Source: Salipiger mucosus DSM 16094 (GTDB lineage Bacteria > Pseudomonadota > Alphaproteobacteria > Rhodobacterales > Rhodobacteraceae). Taken from it: a DNA stretch of 64,000 nucleotides. The stretch lies in assembly GCF_000442255.1 (NCBI RefSeq), contig NZ_KE557282.1, positions 143,322 to 207,321 on the forward strand, read 5' to 3'. Of this stretch, positions 8,949 through 17,637 are shown piece by piece. A program made the translations under genes and the position numbers. Under the pieces are notes generated by a model. The model searched no databases. It was not told where the DNA came from and saw only the letters and a list, made by a program, of their open reading frames with translations. The number at the start of each line of letters is the position of its first letter. The first letter of the stretch is position 1.

Positions 8949-10400
8949 ATGGCCCCCCTCGACGACTTTGCCCAATCCCTGAAGCGCCCGGACCTGCTCG
9001 ACTGGCTGCGCGCCGGGCTGATCGGAGACGGGGTCGAGATCGACGGCCCCTTCGGACCGAAACCGCTGGTCTATGCCGACTACGTGGCCTCGGGCCGGGC
9101 GCTGGCGCAGGTCGAGGATTTCATCCGCGACCGGGTGCTGCCCTATTACGCCAACAGCCACACGCAGGCCTCGTTCTGCGGCGCCTTCTGCACCAAACTG
9201 CGCGAGGCCGCACGCGCCGAGATTGCCCGCATGACCGGCGCCGGAGAGGGCACGAGCGTGGTCTTCACCGGTTCGGGCAGCACGGCGGGGCTCAACCGCA
9301 TCGTGGGGCTGCTGGACATCGCGGGCACCGTGGCGCGCGGCGGCCGGGCCGTGGTGCTGATCGGCCCCTACGAACACCATTCGAACCTGCTGCCCTGGCG
9401 CGAGAGCGGCGCCGAGGTCATCGAGATCCCCGAGGGCGCCGAGGGCGGCCCCGACATGGACCGGCTCGAGGCCGAGCTGACGGCGGCGCAGGGCGCGGAG
9501 CTGATCGTCGGCGCCTTCTCGGCCGCCTCGAACGTCACCGGCATCCTGACCGACACCGACGCGGTGACGCGCCTGCTGAAACGCCACGGCGCGGTGGCTG
9601 TCTGGGACTATGCCGGCGGTGCCCCCTACATCCCCATGAGCATGGGGCAGGGCGATGCCGCGAAGGACGCCATCGTCTTCTCGCCGCACAAGTTTCCGGG
9701 CGGGCCGGGCGCCTCGGGCGCCATGGTCCTGCGCGACGACATCGCGCGGCGCGACACGCCCACGCTGCCCGGCGGCGGCACTGTCAGCTTCGTCTCGCCC
9801 TGGGGGCACACCTACTCCGGCAGCCTTGCCGCGCGCGAGGAGGGCGGCACCCCCAACGTGGTGGGTGACATCCGCGTCGCGCTGGTGATGCTGGTCAAGG
9901 AAGCGCTGGGCGCCGGCTGGATGGCCGCGCGGCAACGCGAGCTGCGCGCGCGGGCCGAGACGGCGTGGCGCGATAATCCGCGCATCGAGATGCTGGGGCT
10001 GCAGAAGCCCGACGCGCTGCCGATCTTCTCCTTCCGCGTGCGCGACGGGCAGGGCGGGCTGGTGCACCACCAGTTCTTCACCCGGCTGCTGAGCGACGTG
10101 TACGGCATCCAGGCGCGCGGCGGATGCGCCTGTGCGGGGGCCTACGCCCACCGTCTGCTGGGCCTCGACGAAACGGGATCGGCCGCGACGGAAGCCGCCA
10201 TTGAGGGCGGAGACGAGCTTGCCAAACCCGGCTGGGTGCGATTGAACCTCTCGGCGCTGATGACAGACGACAAGGCTGATATGATCGTGGCGGCGGTGGA
10301 CAACCTTGCCCGGGACGCCGCAGACTACGGGCCGAAGTATCGCGCGGACGGCAGCACCGCCCGTTTCGCGCCTGATGACACCGAAAGGGAAAGCGCCTGA
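8949..10400 (+). CDS. Aminotransferase class V-fold PLP enzyme
   Basis: The protein (483 residues from the ATG at 8949) has the class V aminotransferase/cysteine desulfurase fold. The N-terminal YADYVASGRALAQVEDFI matches family members, GSGSTAGLNRIVGLL and the VWDYAGGAPYIP aspartate bind PLP, and the lysine in SPHKFPGGPGASG is the expected Schiff-base residue. A cysteine-bearing loop, RGGCACAGAYAH, lies where SufS/CsdA desulfurases carry their catalytic cysteine. Start 8949 has GGAG five bases upstream; in-frame starts at 8904 and 8916 would add up to 15 unconserved residues. It is divergent from an Lrp-type regulator and followed after two bases by an MFS gene. The substrate is unknown. Confidence 0.85.
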   Translation: MAPLDDFAQSLKRPDLLDWLRAGLIGDGVEIDGPFGPKPLVYADYVASGRALAQVEDFIRDRVLPYYANSHTQASFCGAFCTKLREAARAEIARMTGAGEGTSVVFTGSGSTAGLNRIVGLLDIAGTVARGGRAVVLIGPYEHHSNLLPWRESGAEVIEIPEGAEGGPDMDRLEAELTAAQGAELIVGAFSAASNVTGILTDTDAVTRLLKRHGAVAVWDYAGGAPYIPMSMGQGDAAKDAIVFSPHKFPGGPGASGAMVLRDDIARRDTPTLPGGGTVSFVSPWGHTYSGSLAAREEGGTPNVVGDIRVALVMLVKEALGAGWMAARQRELRARAETAWRDNPRIEMLGLQKPDALPIFSFRVRDGQGGLVHHQFFTRLLSDVYGIQARGGCACAGAYAHRLLGLDETGSAATEAAIEGGDELAKPGWVRLNLSALMTDDKADMIVAAVDNLARDAADYGPKYRADGSTARFAPDDTERESA

Positions 10401-10402
10401 CC

Positions 10403-11740
10403 GTGACAAGCCCGCTCGCCAACCGCTCGTTCCGCACGCTCTTTGCGGCGCAGGTCTGCTCGCTGCTCGCGGTGGGCCTGCTGACGGTGGCGCTCTCGCT
10501 GGCCGCCTACGACATCGGCGGACCCGAGGCGGGCGGCCGCGTTCTGGGACTGCTTCTGGCGCTCAAGATGGTGGCCTACGTCGGGCTCGCGCCTTTCGCG
10601 GAAAGCCTGCTGTCGGCGGTGCCGCGCAAGCGGGCGATGGTCGGGCTGGACTTCGGGCGCATGTTGCTGCTGCTGCCGATGGTCTTCGTCACGCAGACCT
10701 GGCAGATCGGCGCGCTGGCCTTCGTCTTCTTCGTGCTGGCGGCAGGGTTCACGCCGCTCTTCCAGTCGGTCATTCCCGACGTGCTGCCCGAGGAAGAGAC
10801 CTATACCCGCGCGCTCGCCTGGTCGCGCATCGCCTACACGCTGGAGTCGGTGCTGAGCCCGGTGATCGCCGCTGCTGTGCTCAAGATCGTGGCCCCAGAG
10901 GCCCTGTTCCTCTGCGCGGCGCTGTCCTTTGTCGGCTCGGTGGTCTTCCTGCTGGCCACGCCCTTCCCGCCGCGCGGCCATGTCGCCGGCAAGGGGCCGT
11001 TTCTCAAGCGCGCCCTCAAGGGCATGACGATCTACTCTCGCACCCCGCGCCTGCGCGGGCTGTTCCTGCTGAATTTCGCGCTCTCGCTTGCCATGGCCTG
11101 GGTGCTGGTCAACACCGTGGTCTATGCTGGCGCCCGACTGGGCGATGCCGAGGGGCGCTATCCGTTGCTCATGGCGGGCTACGGTTTCGGCGCGGCGCTG
11201 GGCGCGGTGCTGGTCCCGCGCCTCGTGCGGCGCACGAACGAGCGCGTCTCGATGCTCACCGGTATCTTCGCCTTCGCCACCGTAGGGGCGGCCTTTGCGC
11301 TGCTGCCGCAACCGCCGCTGGCGGGGCTGGAGCTGGTCTGGGCCGCCTTCGGCCTGGCCTCCTCGCTGGTGCTGACGCCCGGCGGGCTGGTCATCACCCG
11401 TTCGGCCAACCGCTCGGACCGGGCGGCGGTCTTCGCCGCGCAGTTCTCGCTCAGCCACGCGGGCTGGCTGGTGGCCTACCCGCTGGCGGGCTGGCTCGCG
11501 AGCTTCGTTTCGCTGGAGCACGCGCTGCTGACGCTCTGCGTGATGTCGGCGACGGTCGCGCTGATCGCCACGCGGGTCTGGCCCGCGAACGATCCGGTCG
11601 AACTGTCTCACGAGCATCCCGACCTGCCGGCCGACCACCCGCACCTGCGCGACCACCCCGGTCAGGGCCCGCGGCAGGGCCACGCGCATGCCTACCACAT
11701 AGACGAGCTGCATCCGAGCTGGGTTCGCAGCCCCGCTTGA
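10403..11740 (+). CDS. MFS transporter with histidine-rich C-terminal tail (NreB-like)
   Basis: A 445-residue major facilitator protein with about twelve hydrophobic segments, starting with a GTG two bases after the aminotransferase stop. After the last segment (about residue 390) a cytoplasmic tail holds roughly nine histidines in 50 residues, spaced among Asp and Pro (SHEHPDLPADHPHLRDHP, then GHAHAYHIDELH). Histidine-rich tails of this kind are known in NreB-type nickel efflux MFS proteins, so transport of nickel or a similar metal is possible. Transport of an amine linked to the neighbouring enzymes cannot be excluded. The nearby poly-His protein (19553-20011) makes the metal reading more attractive but does not prove it. 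Confidence 0.8.
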   Translation: MTSPLANRSFRTLFAAQVCSLLAVGLLTVALSLAAYDIGGPEAGGRVLGLLLALKMVAYVGLAPFAESLLSAVPRKRAMVGLDFGRMLLLLPMVFVTQTWQIGALAFVFFVLAAGFTPLFQSVIPDVLPEEETYTRALAWSRIAYTLESVLSPVIAAAVLKIVAPEALFLCAALSFVGSVVFLLATPFPPRGHVAGKGPFLKRALKGMTIYSRTPRLRGLFLLNFALSLAMAWVLVNTVVYAGARLGDAEGRYPLLMAGYGFGAALGAVLVPRLVRRTNERVSMLTGIFAFATVGAAFALLPQPPLAGLELVWAAFGLASSLVLTPGGLVITRSANRSDRAAVFAAQFSLSHAGWLVAYPLAGWLASFVSLEHALLTLCVMSATVALIATRVWPANDPVELSHEHPDLPADHPHLRDHPGQGPRQGHAHAYHIDELHPSWVRSPA

Positions 11741-11778
11741 TGCTGAACCGCAACACGATTTCCCGTAGGATGATTCGT

Positions 11779-13251
11779 ATGCAGACGAATGACCCCACCC
11801 CCATCGACGCGCAGGGCCTGCCGGCCCTCGAAGCCCGCCTGCGCGAGGATCTCGAGTTCCTGTGCTACCCCGGCAAGGACTGGGTGCCGCAGCGCGATGG
11901 CGTGACCGACGTGGTCATCATCGGCGGCGGCATGTGCGGCATGGTCGCCTGGCTGGGCCTGACCACCGGCGGCGTGCGCAACATCCGCGTGCTCGACCGC
12001 AGCCCTGAGGGCTACGAGGGCCCCTGGCTCAACTACGCCCGGATGCAGACCCTGCGCTCGCCCAAGACGCTCACCGGCCCGGCCTTCGGCCACGGGGCGC
12101 TGACCTTTCAGGCCTGGTTCCGCGCGCAGTTCGGCGCCCACGCCTGGGACGAGCTGGACAAGATCCCGCGCGCGATGTGGATGGACTACCTGCGTTGGTA
12201 TCGCCACGCACTGGGCGTGCCGGTCGAGAACGGCGTCTCGGTCGACCGCGTCGAACCCGAGGGCGACCTGCTGCGCCTGCACCTGTCCGGCGCCGAGGAG
12301 GACAGCATCCTCTGCCGCAAGCTGGTCTTCGCCACCGGCCGTGACGGCACCGGCGGGCCGAACATCCCCGGCTTCGTGCAGGACCTGCCGCGCCGCTTCT
12401 GGGCGCACAGCGCGGACGACATCGACTTCGACAGCCTCAAGGGCAAGCGCGTCGGCGTGATCGGCGTGGGGGCTTCGGCCGTCGACAACGCCGCCGAGGC
12501 GCTGGAGCACGGCGCGGCCGAGGTGCGCCACCTCGTGCGCCGCAAGGAGATGCCGACGGTCAACAAGATGATGGGCATCGGCAGCTACGGCTTCACCGCC
12601 GGCTTCGCGGAACTGCCCGACGAATGGCGCTGGCGCTTCATGCAGTACAGCTTCTCGACGCAGACGCCCTCGCCGCACGGCTCGACCCTGCGCGTCAGCC
12701 GTCATCCCAACGCGTATTTCCACTTCGGCAAGGCCACCACGCGGATCGAGGATCGTGGCGACGAGATCGAGATCTTCTTCGCCGACGGCACTTCCTACGT
12801 CTGCGACTTCGTGATCCTGGGCACGGGCTTCGTCATCGATCCGATGGCACGCACCGAGTTCGGAGAGGTCGCCGGCCGCATCCAGTTGTGGCAGGATGTC
12901 TATACCCCGCCCGAGGGCGAGGAGCAGGCCGACCTGGGGCGCTTCCCCTACCTGAACCCGGACTTCACCTTCCGCCCGAAGGAGCCGGGCATGGACCCCT
13001 GGCTGAGCAATGTCTACTGCTTCAACTACGGCGCCTCGGCGAGCCTGGGCAAAGTCTCGGGCGACATCCCGGGCGTCTCGGACGGGGCCTCGTGGCTCGC
13101 GCGCTCGATGGCCGCGACGCTCTACCAGGAGGACCTCGAGGCGCACTGGCAGGCCATGCTGGACTACGAAACGCCCGAGCTCGACGGCAGCGAATGGACA
13201 GCCACCGAACTGGAGCCGGCGCAACAGAAGAAAGAAGGACAGGTCGCATGA
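11779..13251 (+). CDS. FAD/NAD(P)-binding monooxygenase, flavin-containing type
   Basis: A 490-residue flavoprotein with two dinucleotide-binding motifs: VVIIGGGMCGMVAW near the N-terminus for FAD and VGVIGVGASAVDNAAEA near the middle for NAD(P)H. The layout is that of flavin-containing or Baeyer-Villiger-like monooxygenases. Start 11779 was chosen because AGGA lies eight bases before it; in-frame ATGs at 11740 and 11770 are alternatives. It opens a run of overlapping genes (two CMD proteins, an opine-dehydrogenase-like enzyme, an ABC importer) and probably oxygenates the imported nitrogenous compound or a derivative. The substrate is unknown. Confidence 0.82.
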   Translation: MQTNDPTPIDAQGLPALEARLREDLEFLCYPGKDWVPQRDGVTDVVIIGGGMCGMVAWLGLTTGGVRNIRVLDRSPEGYEGPWLNYARMQTLRSPKTLTGPAFGHGALTFQAWFRAQFGAHAWDELDKIPRAMWMDYLRWYRHALGVPVENGVSVDRVEPEGDLLRLHLSGAEEDSILCRKLVFATGRDGTGGPNIPGFVQDLPRRFWAHSADDIDFDSLKGKRVGVIGVGASAVDNAAEALEHGAAEVRHLVRRKEMPTVNKMMGIGSYGFTAGFAELPDEWRWRFMQYSFSTQTPSPHGSTLRVSRHPNAYFHFGKATTRIEDRGDEIEIFFADGTSYVCDFVILGTGFVIDPMARTEFGEVAGRIQLWQDVYTPPEGEEQADLGRFPYLNPDFTFRPKEPGMDPWLSNVYCFNYGASASLGKVSGDIPGVSDGASWLARSMAATLYQEDLEAHWQAMLDYETPELDGSEWTATELEPAQQKKEGQVA

Positions 13252-13727
13252 CCATCTACGACACCACCACCCTTGGCGCCGCCGGTGTGACAGGCGGGCG
13301 CGTCGGCGCCGCCGTCGAGACCCGGGCCAACATCATGGAGGCGACCCAGGCCGCCGAGGATGCCGTGCTCGCGCCCAACGATCCGGGCGCGTTTCCGCAC
13401 CCGCTGCGCGCCGCTCTGGCCGCCCGCGTGGCCGCGCTGGGCGGCGAGCCCGCGCTGGCCGAGCGTCACGCCGCCCGTGCCGGCGCCAGCGCCGCGCTGG
13501 CCGACCCGGCGCAGGACGGCACCGACCAGGGGCTCTCACACCTCGTGGCCTTCGTCGACAAGGTCGCCAACGACACCCGCAACATCGCGGCCGAGGACAT
13601 CGCCGGGCTGCAGACGGCCGGGGTCGCGGATGCCGACATCGTGCGCATCTGCGAGCTGGTCGCCTTCGTCGCCTACCAACTGCGCGTGGTCGCCGGCCTG
13701 CGCCTGATGCAGGGAGCCGCCGCATGA
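13248..13727 (+). CDS. CMD/AhpD-like protein without the catalytic cysteine pair
   Basis: This 159-residue protein begins in an ATGA overlap with the monooxygenase and ends in an ATGA overlap with a second CMD protein. Its C-terminal half (LSHLVAFVDKVANDTRN, then VRICELVAFVAYQLRVVAGL) looks like a carboxymuconolactone decarboxylase/AhpD helical bundle, but the CxxC pair is missing. Paired families of this kind, one with and one without the cysteines, are known as Avi_7170/Avi_7169-type proteins; I make that link from memory and only tentatively. It may form a heteromer with the next gene product and act as a non-redox partner. Confidence 0.65.
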   Translation: MTIYDTTTLGAAGVTGGRVGAAVETRANIMEATQAAEDAVLAPNDPGAFPHPLRAALAARVAALGGEPALAERHAARAGASAALADPAQDGTDQGLSHLVAFVDKVANDTRNIAAEDIAGLQTAGVADADIVRICELVAFVAYQLRVVAGLRLMQGAAA

Positions 13728-14311
13728 GCCGCGTCGTTCACAAGTTCACCCGCACCGTCCCCACCTGGCAGCCGCGCGTGACGCCGGTCGACCTGCAGCA
13801 GGCCACGAAGGAACAGCTCGAGGCGCTCCAGGTCACGCCGTCCAACACCAAGGTCTCGGCCTATGTGCTGACGCTGGCGCACGACGTGGAAAGCCTCAAG
13901 GTGCGCTCGCCGCTCTTCAACGCGATCATGTACGACTCCGGCGGCATGTCCCGCGCCGAGCGCGAGATCGGCGCGCTGGCGGCCTCCATGGTCAACCGCT
14001 GCATCTACTGCGCGGCGGTCCACGCCGACCGGCACGCCAAGCTGGAGAAAGACACCACCGTCACCGACGAGCTTTTCGCCAAGGGCGAGAACGCCGACCT
14101 GAGCCAGCGCGACCGCGCGATCTTCGACTTCGCGCGCAAGCTGTCCGAGGCGCCGACCGGCGCGACCGAGGACGACATGGCGACGCTGCGCGAGGCGGGC
14201 CTGACCGAGGAGGAGATCCTCGACCTGATCCTGTCGTCCTCGCTCTTCGGCTGGGCGAACCGGCTGATGCATGTGCTTGGCGATCCCGTCCGCGAAGAGG
14301 TGCCGGCATGA
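13724..14311 (+). CDS. AhpD-like alkylhydroperoxidase domain protein
   Basis: A 195-residue carboxymuconolactone decarboxylase/AhpD family protein with the full redox motif CIYCAAVHADRH (CxxC followed by the conserved histidine). In characterised relatives this motif reduces hydroperoxides. The start at 13724 overlaps the upstream stop (ATGA); the open frame continues upstream but that part is not conserved. It is coupled by another ATGA overlap to the opine-dehydrogenase-like gene. In this operon it may protect against peroxide leaked by the flavin monooxygenase or process a peroxy intermediate; this is inference. Confidence 0.85.
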   Translation: MSRVVHKFTRTVPTWQPRVTPVDLQQATKEQLEALQVTPSNTKVSAYVLTLAHDVESLKVRSPLFNAIMYDSGGMSRAEREIGALAASMVNRCIYCAAVHADRHAKLEKDTTVTDELFAKGENADLSQRDRAIFDFARKLSEAPTGATEDDMATLREAGLTEEEILDLILSSSLFGWANRLMHVLGDPVREEVPA

Positions 14312-15408
14312 GCTGCAAGGTCGGCATCGCGGGCGCGGGCTCCATCGCCTTCGGCTCGGCCGCCCTGCTGCACCAGAACGGGCACGACCCGATGCTCTGG
14401 TCGCCCTCGGGCGCCTCGACCAGGGTGCTGGCCGACGCGCCGCTCACCGCGACGGGCGCCATCGAGGCGGAGTTCTCGCCGCGCGTCGCCACCTCGGCGC
14501 AGCAGCTGGCCGAGGAGAACGACGCGATCCTGATCGCGCTGCCCGCCTACGGGCACAAAGCCGTCTTCGACGCGCTGGCGCCGCACATCCGGGACGGGCA
14601 GCACATCATCGTCAGCAGCCACGCCTCGCTGGGCGCGCTCTACCTGATGCAGCTGCTCGAGGCGCGCGGCGTGCAGGCGCCGATCACCGCCTGGGGCACG
14701 ACCGCCGTCACCGGCCGCCGGGGCGAGGGCGCGACCGTCAAGGTCAACACCGTGCGCAAGAAGGTCGATCTGTGCACCGTGCCCGAGCCGCGCAGCGACT
14801 GCGCGCTGGCGGTCTGCACGCGGCTCTTCGGCGATGTCTTCGTCCCCCGCGAGGGGCTGCTGGCGATCTCGCTGTCGAATCTCAACCCGCAGAACCATCT
14901 CGGTATCGCCCTGGGCAACATCACCCGGATGGAGCGCGGCGAGACCTGGAGCCAGGGCCAGAACGTGACCCCCAAGGTGGGCGCGCTGCTCGAGGCGCTG
15001 GACGCCGAGCGGCTGGCCATCGCGGAGTCGCTGAGCCTGCAGACCAAGACGATCTTCGAGCATTTCAGCCTCAGCTTCCACGTGCCCGAGGCGAGCGTCT
15101 CGGAGATGAACCAGCAGATGCACGCGCAGGGCAACGGCGGCACCGGACCGGCCACGGCCGACAGCCGCTACGTCACCGAGGACGTGCCCTACGGGCTGCA
15201 GCTGACCGCCGTCCTTGGCCGGCTGACCGGCCACCGGGCCGAGCTGCACGAGGCGGGCATCAGCATCTTTTCCGCCATGTACGGTCGCGATTTCGCCGCC
15301 GAGAACGAGTTGTTGAACGCGCTGGAGCTCGACGGCTTCAGCCTTGACGATCTGCGCCAGGCCGCCCGTACCGGCCTGCTGCGGAAGACGCCCGAACCGG
15401 CGTCGTGA
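14308..15408 (+). CDS. Octopine/nopaline dehydrogenase-family protein
   Basis: A 366-residue protein of the NAD/NADP octopine-nopaline dehydrogenase family. The N-terminal Rossmann motif is VGIAGAGSIAFGSAALL, and the C-terminal helical catalytic domain contains the NPQNHLGIALGN stretch and a histidine-rich region. Family members reductively join, or oxidatively split, an amino acid and a 2-oxo acid (opines). Placement directly before a polyamine-type ABC importer suggests that the imported compound is an opine-like or N-substituted amino compound that is cleaved here. This is the best clue to the operon's substrate, but it remains unproven. Confidence 0.82.
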   Translation: MSCKVGIAGAGSIAFGSAALLHQNGHDPMLWSPSGASTRVLADAPLTATGAIEAEFSPRVATSAQQLAEENDAILIALPAYGHKAVFDALAPHIRDGQHIIVSSHASLGALYLMQLLEARGVQAPITAWGTTAVTGRRGEGATVKVNTVRKKVDLCTVPEPRSDCALAVCTRLFGDVFVPREGLLAISLSNLNPQNHLGIALGNITRMERGETWSQGQNVTPKVGALLEALDAERLAIAESLSLQTKTIFEHFSLSFHVPEASVSEMNQQMHAQGNGGTGPATADSRYVTEDVPYGLQLTAVLGRLTGHRAELHEAGISIFSAMYGRDFAAENELLNALELDGFSLDDLRQAARTGLLRKTPEPAS

Positions 15409-15449
15409 TCCAAAAAAGATACGGACCAAACCCACAGGGAGACGCGATC

Positions 15450-16556
15450 ATGTCGAAACTCATCCTCAACCGCCGCAAGCTGCTCACCACCGCCGCCGCC
15501 TCGGGCGTGGCGCTGGCCAGCCCGGCCTATCTGCGCCGCGCCAACGCCCAGGGCGGCGAGGTCAACGTCTGGACTTACAACGACTTCGTGCCCGAGGCCT
15601 TCAAGGAGCAGTTCGAGGCCGAAACGGGCATCAGGATCAACGTCCGCCTCGTCGACGACCAGGGCAAGCAGTTCAACCTGCTGGCGGCCGAGCAGCCCAA
15701 CCCCTCGGTGGACATCATGACGGTGGCCGGCCACCGCTTCCTGCAGTTCATCGACAGCGACCTGCTGGCGCCGCTCGACACCGACCGCCTCAGCAACTGG
15801 GGCAACATCAACCCCACCTTCTCGGAGTCGGACTGGTCGACCATCCAGGGCGAGAAGTGGGGCGCGCCGATCCTGTCCGGCATGGAGGTGCTGGCCTACA
15901 ACACCGACTACGTCTCGGCCGAGGAGGCGCTGACCTGGAACACCCTCTTCTCCGAGGAATACAGCGGCCGGACCGCCTATATCATCCAGGACATGATGTC
16001 GATCGTGATGCTGATGATGGGCTACGACGGCAACATGGTCGAATACATGGACGACCCCGACAAGGCCGCGGCCATCGTCGAGGAGGCCAAGAACTTCCTG
16101 ATCGAGCACAAGCCGCTCGTGCGCAAGTACTATGACGGCGGCGCCGAGTTCCAGCAGATGATGGTCAACCAGGACATCGTGCTGGGCCACTCGTGGAACG
16201 GCCCCGCCGCGGCGCTCATCAACGACGGCTTCCCGCTGGGCATGGCGATCCCGAACGAAGGCTCCTACGGCTTCGTCTACACCTACAACATCGCCAAGAA
16301 CTGCCCGAACCCCGACAACGCCTATACCTTCCTCGACGCGATCCTCGCATCGCCCGAGATCGGCGCGGCGATGACCAAGGCCTCGGGCTTCATCTCGACC
16401 TACAAGGGCGCGTCGGAATACCTGACCGACCTCGAGAAGGCCTCGACCTCCTTCCCGGACGAGCAGCTGGCGAACCTGCAGTTCTTCCGCGCCGAGGCGA
16501 ACGAGATGAAATACGGTCTCGTCGATCCCGCGGTCGAGGCAATCAAGGCCGCCTGA
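15450..16556 (+). CDS. Polyamine-type ABC transporter substrate-binding protein
   Basis: A 368-residue periplasmic binding protein of the spermidine/putrescine PotD/PotF class. The start at 15450 has AGGGAGA seven bases upstream. The N-terminus has a twin-arginine-like leader (NRRKLLTTAAASG) ending near ANAQ, followed by EVNVWTYNDFVPEAFKEQFEAE, a typical first strand and helix of the family. The presence of opine-dehydrogenase and monooxygenase genes just upstream suggests that the ligand may be an opine or modified polyamine rather than putrescine itself. A stable hairpin follows the gene, as often seen where the binding protein is made in excess over the membrane subunits. Confidence 0.9.
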   Translation: MSKLILNRRKLLTTAAASGVALASPAYLRRANAQGGEVNVWTYNDFVPEAFKEQFEAETGIRINVRLVDDQGKQFNLLAAEQPNPSVDIMTVAGHRFLQFIDSDLLAPLDTDRLSNWGNINPTFSESDWSTIQGEKWGAPILSGMEVLAYNTDYVSAEEALTWNTLFSEEYSGRTAYIIQDMMSIVMLMMGYDGNMVEYMDDPDKAAAIVEEAKNFLIEHKPLVRKYYDGGAEFQQMMVNQDIVLGHSWNGPAAALINDGFPLGMAIPNEGSYGFVYTYNIAKNCPNPDNAYTFLDAILASPEIGAAMTKASGFISTYKGASEYLTDLEKASTSFPDEQLANLQFFRAEANEMKYGLVDPAVEAIKAA

Positions 16557-16576
16557 TCCGGCCGACCCGCCTTCGT

Positions 16577-16607
16577 CCCTGTCCGGCCGCCACACGGCCG
16601 GGCAGGG
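16577..16607 (+). terminator. Intercistronic hairpin after the binding-protein gene
   Basis: A 13-base-pair inverted repeat with one G-U pair (arms 16577-16589 and 16595-16607, five-base loop) lies between the binding-protein gene and the first permease gene. There is no clear T tract. It probably acts as a partial terminator or as an mRNA 3'-end stabiliser that raises binding-protein expression relative to the permeases. Confidence 0.6.
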
Positions 16608-16650
16608 GCTGTGACACCTTCCCGACGTCTCCTTCCGAAAGGGCGACACA

Positions 16651-17637
16651 ATGACCTACGAGGCATCCGCGCGGAAAGAACGCGGCGCCGCCGAGAAGGC
16701 CCCGGCCGACCGCACCTTCTGGGGCCGGCTCTCTGCCTGGGCGCCCTACCGGGCCCTCGCCGCAATGGCGACCGCCTCGCCGCGGCGCCAGTTCCTGATC
16801 CTCGCGATCTTCCCGATTCTCTGGGTGCTGACGCAGCACCTTGGCCCGATGCTCCAGATGCTGCGCGTGTCGCTGACCGATGCCTACCCGGTCGCGCCCG
16901 GCGTCGAACAGCATTTCACCTTCGACAGCTACCTGCGCTTCTTCCAGGACCCGCTGTTCTGGATGCCCTTCTTCCGCACGCTGATCTTTGCAGGGGTGTT
17001 CACCTTCTGCACGCTGATCCTGACCTACCCGGTGGCCTACTTCCTGGCCCGGCATGTGAGCCGCAAGAACCAGATGCTCTTCCTGCTGCTGCTGCTGATC
17101 CCCTTCTGGGTGGGCGAGATCGTGCGGACCTATGCCATCATGATCCTGCTCGGCAACACCGGGGCGGTGAACCTCGTGCTGCGCTGGATCGGGCTGATCG
17201 ACCGGCCGATCCCCTTCATGTACACGAGCTTTTCCATGGGTGTCGGCATCGTCTACCTGACCGCGCTCTACATGCTGCTGCCGCTCTACTCGGCGCTGGA
17301 AAAGCTGCCGAAATCCATGAACGAGGCCGCCGCCGACCTCGGCGCGGGCGCATGGACGCGCTTCCGAAGGGTGACGCTGCCGCTGACGCTGGAGGGCATA
17401 TCCTCGGGGTGCACGCTGGTCTTCCTGATCTCGACCGGCTTCTACGCGACGCCTGTGCTGCTGGGCGGCCCTTCGACCACGGTCTTCGCCGAAACCATCG
17501 CCGGCTTCTTCCACGTCGCGGGTGACGAATGGCCGACGGGTGCGGCCTTCGCCGTGATCATGTTCCTCGCCGCGCTGGGGATCTCGGCCGCGTTCCAGCG
17601 GCTGATGAGCGCCCTGCGCAAGGGAGACACGAAATGA
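16651..17637 (+). CDS. Polyamine-type ABC transporter permease, PotB-like
   Basis: A 328-residue inner-membrane permease with a long N-terminal cytoplasmic extension and about six transmembrane segments. The EAA loop that contacts the ATPase is seen in MNEAAADLGAGAWTRFRRVTLPLT. It is the first of two permeases of the spermidine/putrescine importer class and overlaps the second one in an ATGA junction. The upstream 94-base gap carries the hairpin described above. Confidence 0.9.
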   Translation: MTYEASARKERGAAEKAPADRTFWGRLSAWAPYRALAAMATASPRRQFLILAIFPILWVLTQHLGPMLQMLRVSLTDAYPVAPGVEQHFTFDSYLRFFQDPLFWMPFFRTLIFAGVFTFCTLILTYPVAYFLARHVSRKNQMLFLLLLLIPFWVGEIVRTYAIMILLGNTGAVNLVLRWIGLIDRPIPFMYTSFSMGVGIVYLTALYMLLPLYSALEKLPKSMNEAAADLGAGAWTRFRRVTLPLTLEGISSGCTLVFLISTGFYATPVLLGGPSTTVFAETIAGFFHVAGDEWPTGAAFAVIMFLAALGISAAFQRLMSALRKGDTK

